Assembly: GCA_930367205.1 (NCBI GenBank)
Contig: OV884015.1
Span: 83,008,841-83,072,840, forward strand
Direction: 5' to 3'
From: Acanthosoma haemorrhoidale
Taxonomy: Eukaryota; Arthropoda; Insecta; Hemiptera; Acanthosomatidae
DNA length: 64,000 nucleotides
The notes under the pieces: model-generated
The model's database searches: none
What the model saw: the letters and a program-made list of their open reading frames with translations, nothing else
What the model was told of the DNA's origin: nothing
Part shown: piece by piece, positions 12,401-27,400 of the stretch
Position numbering within the stretch: the first letter of the stretch is position 1
Layout of the letters: each line of letters opens with the position of its first letter
Translations under genes and position numbers: made by a program

Positions 12401-15400
12401 ATTCTAAAGAATCTTTTAAATGCGGTAGGCTTCGACTTCTTTCTAGAAAGTTTACGATGAAGATATTGTACAATAGTTATGTAAGTAACTCTGTTTTTAT
12501 TTCTGCTACAGCATCCCTCACATAAAGAAGACAAATTGGACAGCCACTTACATTACATTGGACCGGATGGAAAAGTAAGAATAAAAATATTTTTTTTAGT
12601 TCAAAATCAGTTAACGTGTACGTTGTTATTATGAATTTTTATCAATTTCAGCTGAAATCTCTCGAAGAGGAGTTGAAGGTAATTATAAATGGTTACATTC
12701 AGTTACTGCTTTATGATAGTTTTCTGTAGTATATTTTTTTCTAATCGGCTTTAAATGTAGGTCCCAGCGGCTGTGATTAAGGAGATGGATACATATCTGC
12801 ATTTCATTGCACCAACGACCATGGTAAGTAGGAATTTGTATGTACACGTTGTATGTTGCAAATTCAAATTCAGTGTTTTTGTAACTATTTGCTATGAAAA
12901 ATGACTAACAGTTTCTTCCTATATTATGGAAATAAAATATTATTATGTTTGCAAAATATGAGTATGGCAACGTAATCGCTATTATGATAAATGAGTGAAA
13001 AGTTACTTTTTGTACAAGGGACATTATCACATTTAAATCTAACTAAAGTCTATCTGGGTAGCTCAAAAAAAAAGTTATTCTAAAGAATCTTTTAAATGCG
13101 GTAGGCTTCGGCTTCTTTCTAGAAAGTTTACAATGAAGATATTGTACAATAGTTATGTAAGTAACTCTGTTTTTATTTCTGCTACAGCATCCCTCACATA
13201 AAGAAGACAAATTGGACAGCCACTTACATTACATTGGACCGGATGGAAAAGTAAGAATAAAAATATTTTTTGTAGTTCAAAATCAGTTAACGTGTACATT
13301 GTTATTATGAATTTTTATCATTTTCAGCTGAAATCTCTCGAAGAGGAGTTGAAGGTAATTATAAATGGTTACATTCAGTTACTGCTTTATGAGAGTTTTC
13401 TGTAGTATATTTTTTTCTAATCGGCTTTAAATGTAGGTCCCGGCGGCTGTGATTAAGGAGATGGATACATATCTGCATTTCATTGCACCAACGACCATGG
13501 TAAGTAGGAATTTGTATGTACACGTTGTATGTTGCAAATTCAAATTCAGTGTTTTTGTAACTATTTGCTATGAAAAATGACTAACAGTTTCTTCCTATAT
13601 TATGGAAATAAAATATTATTATGTTTGCAAAATATGAGTATGGCAACGTAATCGCTATTATGATAAATGAGTGAAAAGTTACTTTTTGTACAAGGGACAT
13701 TATCACATTTAAATCTAACTAAAGTCTATCTGGGTAGCTCAAAAAAAAAGTTATTCTAAAGAATCTTTTAAATGCGGTAGGCTTCGGCTTCTTTCTAGAA
13801 AGTTTACGATGAAGATATTGTACAATAGTTATGTAAGTAACTCTGTTTTTATTTCTGCTACAGCATCCCTCACATAAAGAAGACAAATTGGACAGCCACT
13901 TACATTACATTGGACCGGATGGAAAAGTAAGAATAAAAATATTTTTTTTAGTTCAAAATCAGTTAACGTGTACGTTGTTATTATGAATTTTTATCAATTT
14001 CAGCTGAAATCTCTCGAAGAGGAGTTGAAGGTAATTATAAATGGTTACATTCAGTTACTGCTTTATGAGAGTTTTCTGTAGTATATTTGTTTCTAATCGG
14101 CTTTAAATGTAGGTCCCGGCGGCTGTGATTAAGGAGATGGATACATATCTGCATTTCATTGCACCAACGCCCATGGTAAGTAGGAATTTGTATGTACACG
14201 TTGTATGTTGCAAATTCAAATTCAGTGTTTTTGTAACTATTTGCTATGAAAAATGACTAACAGTTTCTTCCTATATTATGGAAATAAAATATTATTATGT
14301 TTGCAAAATATGAGTATGGCAACGTAATCGCTATTATGATAAATGAGTGAAACGTTACTTTTTGTACAAGGGACATTATCACATTTAAATCTAACTAAAG
14401 TCTATCTGGGTAGCTCAAAAAAAAAGTTATTCTAAAGAATCTTTTAAATGCGGTAGGCTTCGGCTTCTTTCTAGAAAGTTTACAATGAAGATATTGTACA
14501 ATAGTTATGTAAGTAACTCTGTTTTTATTTCTGCTACAGCATCCCTCACATAAAGAAGACAAATTGGACAGCCACTTACATTACATTGGACCGGATGGAA
14601 AAGTAAGAATAAAAATATTTTTTGTAGTTCAAAATCAGTTAACGTGTACATTGTTATTATGAATTTTTATCAATTTCAGCTGAAATCTCTCGAAGAGGAG
14701 TTGAAGGTAATTATAAATGGTTACATTCAGTTACTGCTTTATGAGAGTTTTCTGTAGTATATTTTTTTCTAATCGGCTTTAAATGTAGGTCCCGGCGGCT
14801 GTGATTAAGGAGATGGATACATATCTGCATTTCATTGCACCAACGACCATGGTAAGTAGGAATTTGTATGTACACGTTGTATGTTGCAAATTCAAATTCA
14901 GTGTTTTTGTAACTATTTGCTATGAAAAATGACTAACAGTTTCTTCCTATATTATGGAAATAAAATATTATTATGTTTGCAAAATATGAGTATGGCAACG
15001 TAATCGCTATTATGATAAATGAGTGAAAAGTTACTTTTTGTACAAGGGACATTATCACATTTAAATCTAACTAAAGTCTATCTGGGTAGCTCAAAAAAAA
15101 GGTATTCTAAAGAATCTTTTAAATGCGGTAGGCTTCGGCTTCTTTCTAGAAAGTTTACGATGAAGATATTGTACAATAGTTATGTAAGTAACTCTGTTTT
15201 TATTTCTGCTACAGCATCCCTCACATAAAGAAGACAAATTGGACAGCCACTTACATTACATTGGACCGGATGGAAAAGTAAGAATAAAAATATTTTTTGT
15301 AGTTCAAAATCAGTTAACGTGTACATTGTTATTATGAATTTTTATCAATTTCAGCTGAAATCTCTCGAAGAGGAGTTGAAGGTAATTATAAATGGTTACA

Positions 15401-18400
15401 TTCAGTTACTGCTTTATGAGAGTTTTCTGTAGTATATTTGTTTCTAATCGGCTTTAAATGTAGGTCCCGGCGGCTGTGATTAAGGAGATGGATACATATC
15501 TGCATTTCATTGCACCAACGCCCATGGTAAGTAGGAATTTGTATGTACACGTTGTATGTTGCAAATTCAAATTCAGTGTTTTTGTAACTATTTGCTATGA
15601 AAAATGACTAACAGTTTCTTCCTATATTATGGAAATAAAATATTATTATGTTTGCAAAATATGAGTATGGCAACGTAATCGCTATTATGATAAATGAGTG
15701 AAACGTTACTTTTTGTACAAGGGACATTATCACATTTAAATCTAACTAAAGTCTATCTGGGTAGCTCAAAAAAAAAGTTATTCTAAAGAATCTTTTAAAT
15801 GCGGTAGGCTTCGGCTTCTTTCTAGAAAGTTTACAATGAAGATATTGTACAATAGTTATGTAAGTAACTCTGTTTTTATTTCTGCTACAGCATCCCTCAC
15901 ATAAAGAAGACAAATTGGACAGCCACTTACATTACATTGGACCGGATGGAAAAGTAAGAATAAAAATATTTTTTGTAGTTCAAAATCAGTTAACGTGTAC
16001 ATTGTTATTATGAATTTTTATCAATTTCAGCTGAAATCTCTCGAAGAGGAGTTGAAGGTAATTATAAATGGTTACATTCAGTTACTGCTTTATGAGAGTT
16101 TTCTGTAGTATATTTTTTTCTAATCGGCTTTAAATGTAGGTCCCGGCGGCTGTGATTAAGGAGATGGATACATATCTGCATTTCATTGCACCAACGACCA
16201 TGGTAAGTAGGAATTTGTATGTACACGTTGTATGTTGCAAATTCAAATTCAGTGTTTTTGTAACTATTTGCTATGAAAAATGACTAACAGTTTCTTCCTA
16301 TATTATGGAAATAAAATATTATTATGTTTGCAAAATATGAGTATGGCAACGTAATCGCTATTATGATAAATGAGTGAAAAGTTACTTTTTGTACAAGGGA
16401 CATTATCACATTTAAATCTAACTAAAGTCTATCTGGGTAGCTCAAAAAAAAGGTATTCTAAAGAATCTTTTAAATGCGGTAGGCTTCGGCTTCTTTCTAG
16501 AAAGTTTACGATGAAGATATTGTACAATAGTTATGTAAGTAACTCTGTTTTTATTTCTGCTACAGCATCCCTCACATAAAGAAGACAAATTGGACAGCCA
16601 CTTACATTACATTGGACCGGATGGAAAAGTAAGAATAAAAATATTTTTTGTAGTTCAAAATCAGTTAACGTGTACATTGTTATTATGAATTTTTATCAAT
16701 TTCAGCTGAAATCTCTCGAAGAGGAGTTGAAGGTAATTATAAATGGTTACATTCAGTTACTGCTTTATGAGAGTTTTCTGTAGTATATTTTTTTCTAATC
16801 GGCTTTAAATGTAGGTCCCGGCGGCTGTGATTAAGGAGATGGATACATATCTGCATTTCATTGCACCAACGACCATGGTAAGTAGGAATTTGTATGTACA
16901 CGTTGTATGTTGCAAATTCAAATTCAGTGTTTTTGTAACTATTTGCTATGAAAAATGACTAACAGTTTCTTCCTATATTATGGAAATAAAATATTATTAT
17001 GTTTGCAAAATATGAGTATGGCAACGTAATCGCTATTATGATAAATGAGTGAAAAGTTACTTTTTGTACAAGGGACATTATCACATTTAAATCTAACTAA
17101 AGTCTATCTGGGTAGCTCAAAAAAAAAGTTATTCTAAAGAATCTTTTAAATGCGGTAGGCTTCGGCTTCTTTCTAGAAAGTTTACAATGAAGATATTGTA
17201 CAATAGTTATCTAAGTAACTCTGTTTTTATTTCTGCTACAGCATCCCTCACATAAAGAAGACAAATTGGACAGCCACTTACATTACATTGGACCGGATGG
17301 AAAAGTAAGAATAAAAATATTTTTTGTAGTTCAAAATCAGTTAACGTGTACATTGTTATTATGAATTTTTATCAATTTCAGCTGAAATCTCTCGAAGAGG
17401 AGTTGAAGGTAATTATAAATGGTTACATTCAGTTACTGCTTTATGAGAGTTTTCTGTAGTATATTTTTTTCTAATCGGCTTTAAATGTAGGTCCCGGCGG
17501 CTGTGATTAAGGAGATGGATACATATCTGCATTTCATTGCACCAACGACCATGGTAAGTAGGAATTTGTATGTACACGTTGTATGTTGCAAATTCAAATT
17601 CAGTGTTTTTGTAACTATTTGCTATGAAAAATGACTAACAGTTTCTTCCTATATTATGGAAATAAAATATTATTATGTTTGCAAAATATGAGTATGGCAA
17701 CGTAATCGCTATTATGATAAATGAGTGAAAAGTTACTTTTTGTACAAGGGACATTATCACATTTAAATCTAACTAAAGTCTATCTGGGTAGCTCAAAAAA
17801 AAAGTTATTCTAAAGAATCTTTTAAATGCGGTAGGCTTCGGCTTCTTTCTAGAAAGTTTACGATGAAGATATTGTACAATAGTTATGTAAGTAACTCTGT
17901 TTTTATTTCTGCTACAGCATCCCTCACATAAAGAAGACAAATTGGACAGCCACTTACATTACATTGGACCGGATGGAAAAGTAAGAATAAAAATATTTTT
18001 TGTAGTTCAAAATCAGTTAACGTGTACATTGTTATTATGAATTTTTATCAATTTCAGCTGAAATCTCTCGAAGAGGAGTTGAAGGTAATTATAAATGGTT
18101 ACATTCAGTTACTGCTTTATGAGAGTTTTCTGTAGTATATTTTTTTCTAATCGGCTTTAAATGTAGGTCCCGGCGGCTGTGATTAAGGAGATGGATACAT
18201 ATCTGCATTTCATTGCACCAACGACCATGGTAAGTAGGAATTTGTATGTACACGTTGTATGTTGCAAATTCAAATTCAGTGTTTTTGTAACTATTTGCTA
18301 TGAAAAATGACTAACAGTTTCTTCCTATATTATGGAAATAAAATATTATTATGTTTGCAAAATATGAGTATGGCAACGTAATCGCTATTATGATAAATGA

Positions 18401-21400
18401 GTGAAAAGTTACTTTTTGTACAAGGGACATTATCACATTTAAATCTAACTAAAGTCTATCTGGGTAGCTCAAAAAAAAAGTTATTCTAAAGAATCTTTTA
18501 AATGCGGTAGGCTTCGGCTTCTTTCTAGAAAGTTTACAATGAAGATATTGTACAATAGTTATGTAAGTAACTCTGTTTTTATTTCTGCTACAGCATCCCT
18601 CACATAAAGAAGACAAATTGGACAGCCACTTACATTACATTGGACCGGATGGAAAAGTAAGAATAAAAATATTTTTTGTAGTTCAAAATCAGTTAACGTG
18701 TACATTGTTATTATGAATTTTTATCAATTTCAGCTGAAATCTCTCGAAGAGGAGTTGAAGGTAATTATAAATGGTTACATTCAGTTACTGCTTTATGAGA
18801 GTTTTCTGTAGTATATTTTTTTCTAATCGGCTTTAAATGTAGGTCCCGGCGGCTGTGATTAAGGAGATGGATACATATCTGCATTTCATTGCACCAACGA
18901 CCATGGTAAGTAGGAATTTGTATGTACACGTTGTATGTTGCAAATTCAAATTCAGTGTTTTTGTAACTATTTGCTATGAAAAATGACTAACAGTTTCTTC
19001 CTATATTATGGAAATAAAATATTATTATGTTTGCAAAATATGAGTATGGCAACGTAATCGCTATTATGATAAATGAGTGAAAAGTTACTTTTTGTACAAG
19101 GGACATTATCACATTTAAATCTAACTAAAGTCTATCTGGGTAGCTCAAAAAAAAAGTTATTCTAAAGAATCTTTTAAATGCGGTATGCTTCGGTTTCTTT
19201 CTCGAAAGTTTACAATGAAGATATTGTACAATAGTTATGTAAGTAACTCTGTTTTTATTTCTGCTACAGCATCCCTCACATAAAGAAGACAAATTGGACA
19301 GCCACTTACATTACATTGGACGGGATGGAAAAGTAAGAATAAAAATATTTTTTGTAGTTCAAAATCAGTTAACGTGTACATTGTTATTATGAATTTTTAT
19401 CAATTTCAGCTGAAATCTCTCGAAGAGGAGTTGAAGGTAATTATAAATGGTTACATTCAGTTACTGCTTTATGAGAGTTTTCTGTAGTATATTTTTTTCT
19501 AATCGGCTTTAAATGTAGGTCCCGGCGGCTGTGATTAAGGAGATGGATACATATCTGCATTTCATTGCACCAACGACCATGGTAAGTAGGAATTTGTATG
19601 TACACGTTGTATGTTGCAAATTCAAATTCAGTGTTTTTGTAACTATTTGCTATGAAAAATGACTAACAGTTTCTTCCTATATTATGGAAATAAAATATTA
19701 TTATGTTTGCAAAATATGAGTATAGCAACGTAATCGCTATTATGATAAATGAGTGAAAAGTTACTTTTTGTACAAGGGACATTATCACATTTAAATCTAA
19801 CTAAAGTCTATCTGGGTAGCTCAAAAAAAAAGTTATTCTAAAGAATCTTTTAAATGCGGTAGGCTTCGGCTTCTTTCTAGAAAGTTTACAATGAAGATAT
19901 TGTACAATAGTTATGTAAGTAACTCTGTTTTTATTTCTGCTACAGCATCCCTCACATAAAGAAGACAAATTGGACAGCCACTTACATTACATTGGACCGG
20001 ATGGAAAAGTAAGAATAAAAATATTTTTTGTAGTTCAAAATCAGTTAACGTGTACATTGTTATTATGAATTTTTATCAATTTCAGCTGAAATCTCTCGAA
20101 GAGGAGTTGAAGGTAATTATAAATGGTTACATTCAGTTACTGCTTTATGAGAGTTTTCTGTAGTATATTTTTTTCTAATCGGCTTTAAATGTAGGTCCTG
20201 GCGGCTGTGATTAAGGAGATGGATACATATCTGCATTTCATTGCACCAACGACCATGGTAAGTAGGAATTTGTATGTACACGTTGTATGTTGCAAATTCA
20301 AATTCAGTGTTTTTGTAACTATTTGCTATGAAAAATGACTAACAGTTTCTTCCTATATTATGGAAATAAAATATTATTATGTTTGCAAAATATGAGTATG
20401 GCAACGTAATCGCTATTATGATAAATGAGTGAAAAGTTACTTTTTGTACAAGGGACATTATCACATTTAAATCTAACTAAAGTCTATCTGGGTAGCTCAA
20501 AAAAAAAGTTATTCTAAAGAATCTTTTAAATGCGGTAGGCTTCGGCTTCTTTCTAGAAAGTTTACAATGAAGATATTGTACAATAGTTATGTAAGTAACT
20601 CTGTTTTTATTTCTGCTACAGCATCCCTCACATAAAGAAGACAAATTGGACAGCCACTTACATTACATTGGACCGGATGGAAAAGTAAGAATAAAAATAT
20701 TTTTTGTAGTTCAAAATCAGTTAACGTGTACATTGTTATTATGAATTTTTATCAATTTCAGCTGAAATCTCTCGAAGAGGAGTTGAAGGTAATTATAAAT
20801 GGTTACATTCAGTTACTGCTTTATGAGAGTTTTCTGTAGTATATTTTTTTCTAATCGGCTTTAAATGTAGGTCCCGGCGGCTGTGATTAAGGAGATGGAT
20901 ACATATCTGCATTTCATTGCACCAACGACCATGGTAAGTAGGAATTTGTATGTACACGTTGTATGTTGCAAATTCAAATTCAGTGTTTTTGTAACTATTT
21001 GCTATGAAAAATGACTAACAGTTTCTTCCTATATTATGGAAATAAAATATTATTATGTTTGCAAAATATGAGTATGGCAACGTAATCGCTATTATGATAA
21101 ATGAGTGAAAAGTTACTTTTTGTACAAGGGACATTATCACATTTAAATCTAACTAAAGTCTATCTGGGTAGCTCAAAAAAAAAGTTATTCTAAAGAATCT
21201 TTTAAATGCGGTAGGCTTCGGCTTCTTTCTAGAAAGTTTACGATGAAGATATTGTACAATAGTTATGTAAGTAACTCTGTTTTTATTTCTGCTACAGCAT
21301 CCCTCACATAAAGAAGACAAATTGGACAGCCACTTACATTACATTGGACCGGATGGAAAAGTAAGAATAAAAATATTTTTTGTAGTTCAAAATCAGTTAA

Positions 21401-24400
21401 CGTGTACATTGTTATTATGAATTTTTATCAATTTCAGCTGAAATCTCTCGAAGAGGAGTTGAAGGTAATTATAAATGGTTACATTCAGTTACTGCTTTAT
21501 GATAGTTTTCTGTAGTATATTTTTTTCTAATCGGCTTTAAATGTAGGTCCCAGCGGCTGTGATTAAGGAGATGGATACATATCTGCATTTCATTGCACCA
21601 ACGACCATGGTAAGTAGGAATTTGTATGTACACGTTGTATGTTGCAAATTCAAATTCAGTGTTTTTGTAACTATTTGCTATGAAAAATGACTAACAGTTT
21701 CTTCCTATATTATGGAAATAAAATATTATTATGTTTGCAAAATATGAGTATGGCAACGTAATCGCTATTATGATAAATGAGTGAAAAGTTACTTTTTGTA
21801 CAAGGGACATTATCACATTTAAATCTAACTAAAGTCTATCTGGGTAGCTCAAAAAAAAAGTTATTCTAAAGAATCTTTTAAATGCGGTAGGCTTCGGCTT
21901 CTTTCTAGAAAGTTTACAATGAAGATATTGTACAATAGTTATGTAAGTAACTCTGTTTTTATTTCTGCTACAGCATCCCTCACATAAAGAAGACAAATTG
22001 GACAGCCACTTACATTACATTGGACCGGATGGAAAAGTAAGAATAAAAATATTTTTTGTAGTTCAAAATCAGTTAACGTGTACATTGTTATTATGAATTT
22101 TTATCATTTTCAGCTGAAATCTCTCGAAGAGGAGTTGAAGGTAATTATAAATGGTTACATTCAGTTACTGCTTTATGAGAGTTTTCTGTAGTATATTTTT
22201 TTCTAATCGGCTTTAAATGTAGGTCCCGGCGGCTGTGATTAAGGAGATGGATACATATCTGCATTTCATTGCACCAACGACCATGGTAAGTAGGAATTTG
22301 TATGTACACGTTGTATGTTGCAAATTCAAATTCAGTGTTTTTGTAACTATTTGCTATGAAAAATGACTAACAGTTTCTTCCTATATTATGGAAATAAAAT
22401 ATTATTATGTTTGCAAAATATGAGTATGGCAACGTAATCGCTATTATGATAAATGAGTGAAAAGTTACTTTTTGTACAAGGGACATTATCACATTTAAAT
22501 CTAACTAAAGTCTATCTGGGTAGCTCAAAAAAAAAGTTATTCTAAAGAATCTTTTAAATGCGGTAGGCTTCGGCTTCTTTCTAGAAAGTTTACAATGAAG
22601 ATATTGTACAATAGTTATGTAAGTAACTCTGTTTTTATTTCTGCTACAGCATCCCTCACATAAAGAAGACAAATTGGACAGCCACTTACATTACATTGGA
22701 CCGGATGGAAAAGTAAGAATAAAAATATTTTTTTTAGTTCAAAATCAGTTAACGTGTACATTGTTATTATGAATTTTTATCAATTTCAGCTGAAATCTCT
22801 CGAAGAGGAGTTGAAGGTAATTATAAATGGTTACATTCAGTTACTGCTTTATGAGAGTTTTCTGTAGTATATTTGTTTCTAATCGGCTTTAAATGTAGGT
22901 CCCGGCGGCTGTGATTAAGGAGATGGATACATATCTGCATTTCATTGCACCAACGCCCATGGTAAGTAGGAATTTGTATGTACACGTTGTATGTTGCAAA
23001 TTCAAATTCAGTGTTTTTGTAACTATTTGCTATGAAAAATGACTAACAGTTTCTTCCTATATTATGGAAATAAAATATTATTATGTTTGCAAAATATGAG
23101 TATGGCAACGTAATCGCTATTATGATAAATGAGTGAAACGTTACTTTTTGTACAAGGGACATTATCACATTTAAATCTAACTAAAGTCTATCTGGGTAGC
23201 TCAAAAAAAAAGTTATTCTAAAGAATCTTTTAAATGCGGTAGGCTTCGGCTTCTTTCTAGAAAGTTTACAATGAAGATATTGTACAATAGTTATGTAAGT
23301 AACTCTGTTTTTATTTCTGCTACAGCATCCCTCACATAAAGAAGACAAATTGGACAGCCACTTACATTACATTGGACCGGATGGAAAAGTAAGAATAAAA
23401 ATATTTTTTGTAGTTCAAAATCAGTTAACGTGTACATTGTTATTATGAATTTTTATCAATTTCAGCTGAAATCTCTCGAAGAGGAGTTGAAGGTAATTAT
23501 AAATGGTTACATTCAGTTACTGCTTTATGAGAGTTTTCTGTAGTATATTTTTTTCTAATCGGCTTTAAATGTAGGTCCCGGCGGCTGTGATTAAGGAGAT
23601 GGATACATATCTGCATTTCATTGCACCAACGACCATGGTAAGTAGGAATTTGTATGTACACGTTGTATGTTGCAAATTCAAATTCAGTGTTTTTGTAACT
23701 ATTTGCTATGAAAAATGACTAACAGTTTCTTCCTATATTATGGAAATAAAATATTATTATGTTTGCAAAATATGAGTATGGCAACGTAATCGCTATTATG
23801 ATAAATGAGTGAAAAGTTACTTTTTGTACAAGGGACATTATCACATTTAAATCTAACTAAAGTCTATCTGGGTAGCTCAAAAAAAAGGTATTCTAAAGAA
23901 TCTTTTAAATGCGGTAGGCTTCGGCTTCTTTCTAGAAAGTTTACGATGAAGATATTGTACAATAGTTATGTAAGTAACTCTGTTTTTATTTCTGCTACAG
24001 CATCCCTCACATAAAGAAGACAAATTGGACAGCCACTTACATTACATTGGACCGGATGGAAAAGTAAGAATAAAAATATTTTTTGTAGTTCAAAATCAGT
24101 TAACGTGTACATTGTTATTATGAATTTTTATCAATTTCAGCTGAAATCTCTCGAAGAGGAGTTGAAGGTAATTATAAATGGTTACATTCAGTTACTGCTT
24201 TATGAGAGTTTTCTGTAGTATATTTGTTTCTAATCGGCTTTAAATGTAGGTCCCGGCGGCTGTGATTAAGGAGATGGATACATATCTGCATTTCATTGCA
24301 CCAACGCCCATGGTAAGTAGGAATTTGTATGTACACGTTGTATGTTGCAAATTCAAATTCAGTGTTTTTGTAACTATTTGCTATGAAAAATGACTAACAG

Positions 24401-27400
24401 TTTCTTCCTATATTATGGAAATAAAATATTATTATGTTTGCAAAATATGAGTATGGCAACGTAATCGCTATTATGATAAATGAGTGAAACGTTACTTTTT
24501 GTACAAGGGACATTATCACATTTAAATCTAACTAAAGTCTATCTGGGTAGCTCAAAAAAAAAGTTATTCTAAAGAATCTTTTAAATGCGGTAGGCTTCGG
24601 CTTCTTTCTAGAAAGTTTACAATGAAGATATTGTACAATAGTTATGTAAGTAACTCTGTTTTTATTTCTGCTACAGCATCCCTCACATAAAGAAGACAAA
24701 TTGGACAGCCACTTACATTACATTGGACCGGATGGAAAAGTAAGAATAAAAATATTTTTTGTAGTTCAAAATCAGTTAACGTGTACATTGTTATTATGAA
24801 TTTTTATCAATTTCAGCTGAAATCTCTCGAAGAGGAGTTGAAGGTAATTATAAATGGTTACATTCAGTTACTGCTTTATGAGAGTTTTCTGTAGTATATT
24901 TTTTTCTAATCGGCTTTAAATGTAGGTCCCGGCGGCTGTGATTAAGGAGATGGATACATATCTGCATTTCATTGCACCAACGACCATGGTAAGTAGGAAT
25001 TTGTATGTACACGTTGTATGTTGCAAATTCAAATTCAGTGTTTTTGTAACTATTTGCTATGAAAAATGACTAACAGTTTCTTCCTATATTATGGAAATAA
25101 AATATTATTATGTTTGCAAAATATGAGTATGGCAACGTAATCGCTATTATGATAAATGAGTGAAAAGTTACTTTTTGTACAAGGGACATTATCACATTTA
25201 AATCTAACTAAAGTCTATCTGGGTAGCTCAAAAAAAAGGTATTCTAAAGAATCTTTTAAATGCGGTAGGCTTCGGCTTCTTTCTAGAAAGTTTACGATGA
25301 AGATATTGTACAATAGTTATGTAAGTAACTCTGTTTTTATTTCTGCTACAGCATCCCTCACATAAAGAAGACAAATTGGACAGCCACTTACATTACATTG
25401 GACCGGATGGAAAAGTAAGAATAAAAATATTTTTTGTAGTTCAAAATCAGTTAACGTGTACATTGTTATTATGAATTTTTATCAATTTCAGCTGAAATCT
25501 CTCGAAGAGGAGTTGAAGGTAATTATAAATGGTTACATTCAGTTACTGCTTTATGAGAGTTTTCTGTAGTATATTTTTTTCTAATCGGCTTTAAATGTAG
25601 GTCCCGGCGGCTGTGATTAAGGAGATGGATACATATCTGCATTTCATTGCACCAACGACCATGGTAAGTAGGAATTTGTATGTACACGTTGTATGTTGCA
25701 AATTCAAATTCAGTGTTTTTGTAACTATTTGCTATGAAAAATGACTAACAGTTTCTTCCTATATTATGGAAATAAAATATTATTATGTTTGCAAAATATG
25801 AGTATGGCAACGTAATCGCTATTATGATAAATGAGTGAAAAGTTACTTTTTGTACAAGGGACATTATCACATTTAAATCTAACTAAAGTCTATCTGGGTA
25901 GCTCAAAAAAAAAGTTATTCTAAAGAATCTTTTAAATGCGGTAGGCTTCGGCTTCTTTCTAGAAAGTTTACGATGAAGATATTGTACAATAGTTATGTAA
26001 GTAACTCTGTTTTTATTTCTGCTACAGCATCCCTCACATAAAGAAGACAAATTGGACAGCCACTTACATTACATTGGACCGGATGGAAAAGTAAGAATAA
26101 AAATATTTTTTGTAGTTCAAAATCAGTTAACGTGTACATTGTTATTATGAATTTTTATCAATTTCAGCTGAAATCTCTCGAAGAGGAGTTGAAGGTAATT
26201 ATAAATGGTTACATTCAGTTACTGCTTTATGAGAGTTTTCTGTAGTATATTTTTTTCTAATCGGCTTTAAATGTAGGTCCCGGCGGCTGTGATTAAGGAG
26301 ATGGATACATATCTGCATTTCATTGCACCAACGACCATGGTAAGTAGGAATTTGTATGTACACGTTGTATGTTGCAAATTCAAATTCAGTGTTTTTGTAA
26401 CTATTTGCTATGAAAAATGACTAACAGTTTCTTCCTATATTATGGAAATAAAATATTATTATGTTTGCAAAATATGAGTATGGCAACGTAATCGCTATTA
26501 TGATAAATGAGTGAAAAGTTACTTTTTGTACAAGGGACATTATCACATTTAAATCTAACTAAAGTCTATCTGGGTAGCTCAAAAAAAAAGTTATTCTAAA
26601 GAATCTTTTAAATGCGGTAGGCTTCGGCTTCTTTCTAGAAAGTTTACGATGAAGATATTGTACAATAGTTATGTAAGTAACTCTGTTTTTATTTCTGCTA
26701 CAGCATCCCTCACATAAAGAAGACAAATTGGACAGCCACTTACATTACATTGGACCGGATGGAAAAGTAAGAATAAAAATATTTTTTGTAGTTCAAAATC
26801 AGTTAACGTGTACATTGTTATTATGAATTTTTATCAATTTCAGCTGAAATCTCTCGAAGAGGAGTTGAAGGTAATTATAAATGGTTACATTCAGTTACTG
26901 CTTTATGAGAGTTTTCTGTAGTATATTTTTTTCTAATCGGCTTTAAATGTAGGTCCCGGCGGCTGTGATTAAGGAGATGGATACATATCTGCATTTCATT
27001 GCACCAACGACCATGGTAAGTAGGAATTTGTATGTACACGTTGTATGTTGCAAATTCAAATTCAGTGTTTTTGTAACTATTTGCTATGAAAAATGACTAA
27101 CAGTTTCTTCCTATATTATGGAAATAAAATATTATTATGTTTGCAAAATATGAGTATGGCAACGTAATCGCTATTATGATAAATGAGTGAAAAGTTACTT
27201 TTTGTACAAGGGACATTATCACATTTAAATCTAACTAAAGTCTATCTGGGTAGCTCAAAAAAAAAGTTATTCTAAAGAATCTTTTAAATGCGGTAGGCTT
27301 CGGCTTCTTTCTAGAAAGTTTACAATGAAGATATTGTACAATAGTTATGTAAGTAACTCTGTTTTTATTTCTGCTACAGCATCCCTCACATAAAGAAGAC

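Noticed and set aside
15019..15228. A 69-codon open frame starting MSEKLLF, repeated in nine copies (also near 16370, 23805, 25156, 31239, 31914, 34617, 35968 and 39347).
   Set aside because: It exists only in copies where the A run has lost one base. In the other copies the same frame stops soon after the A run. It lies in the long intron, crosses the exon A acceptor and ends in exon A in a different phase from the spliced frame.
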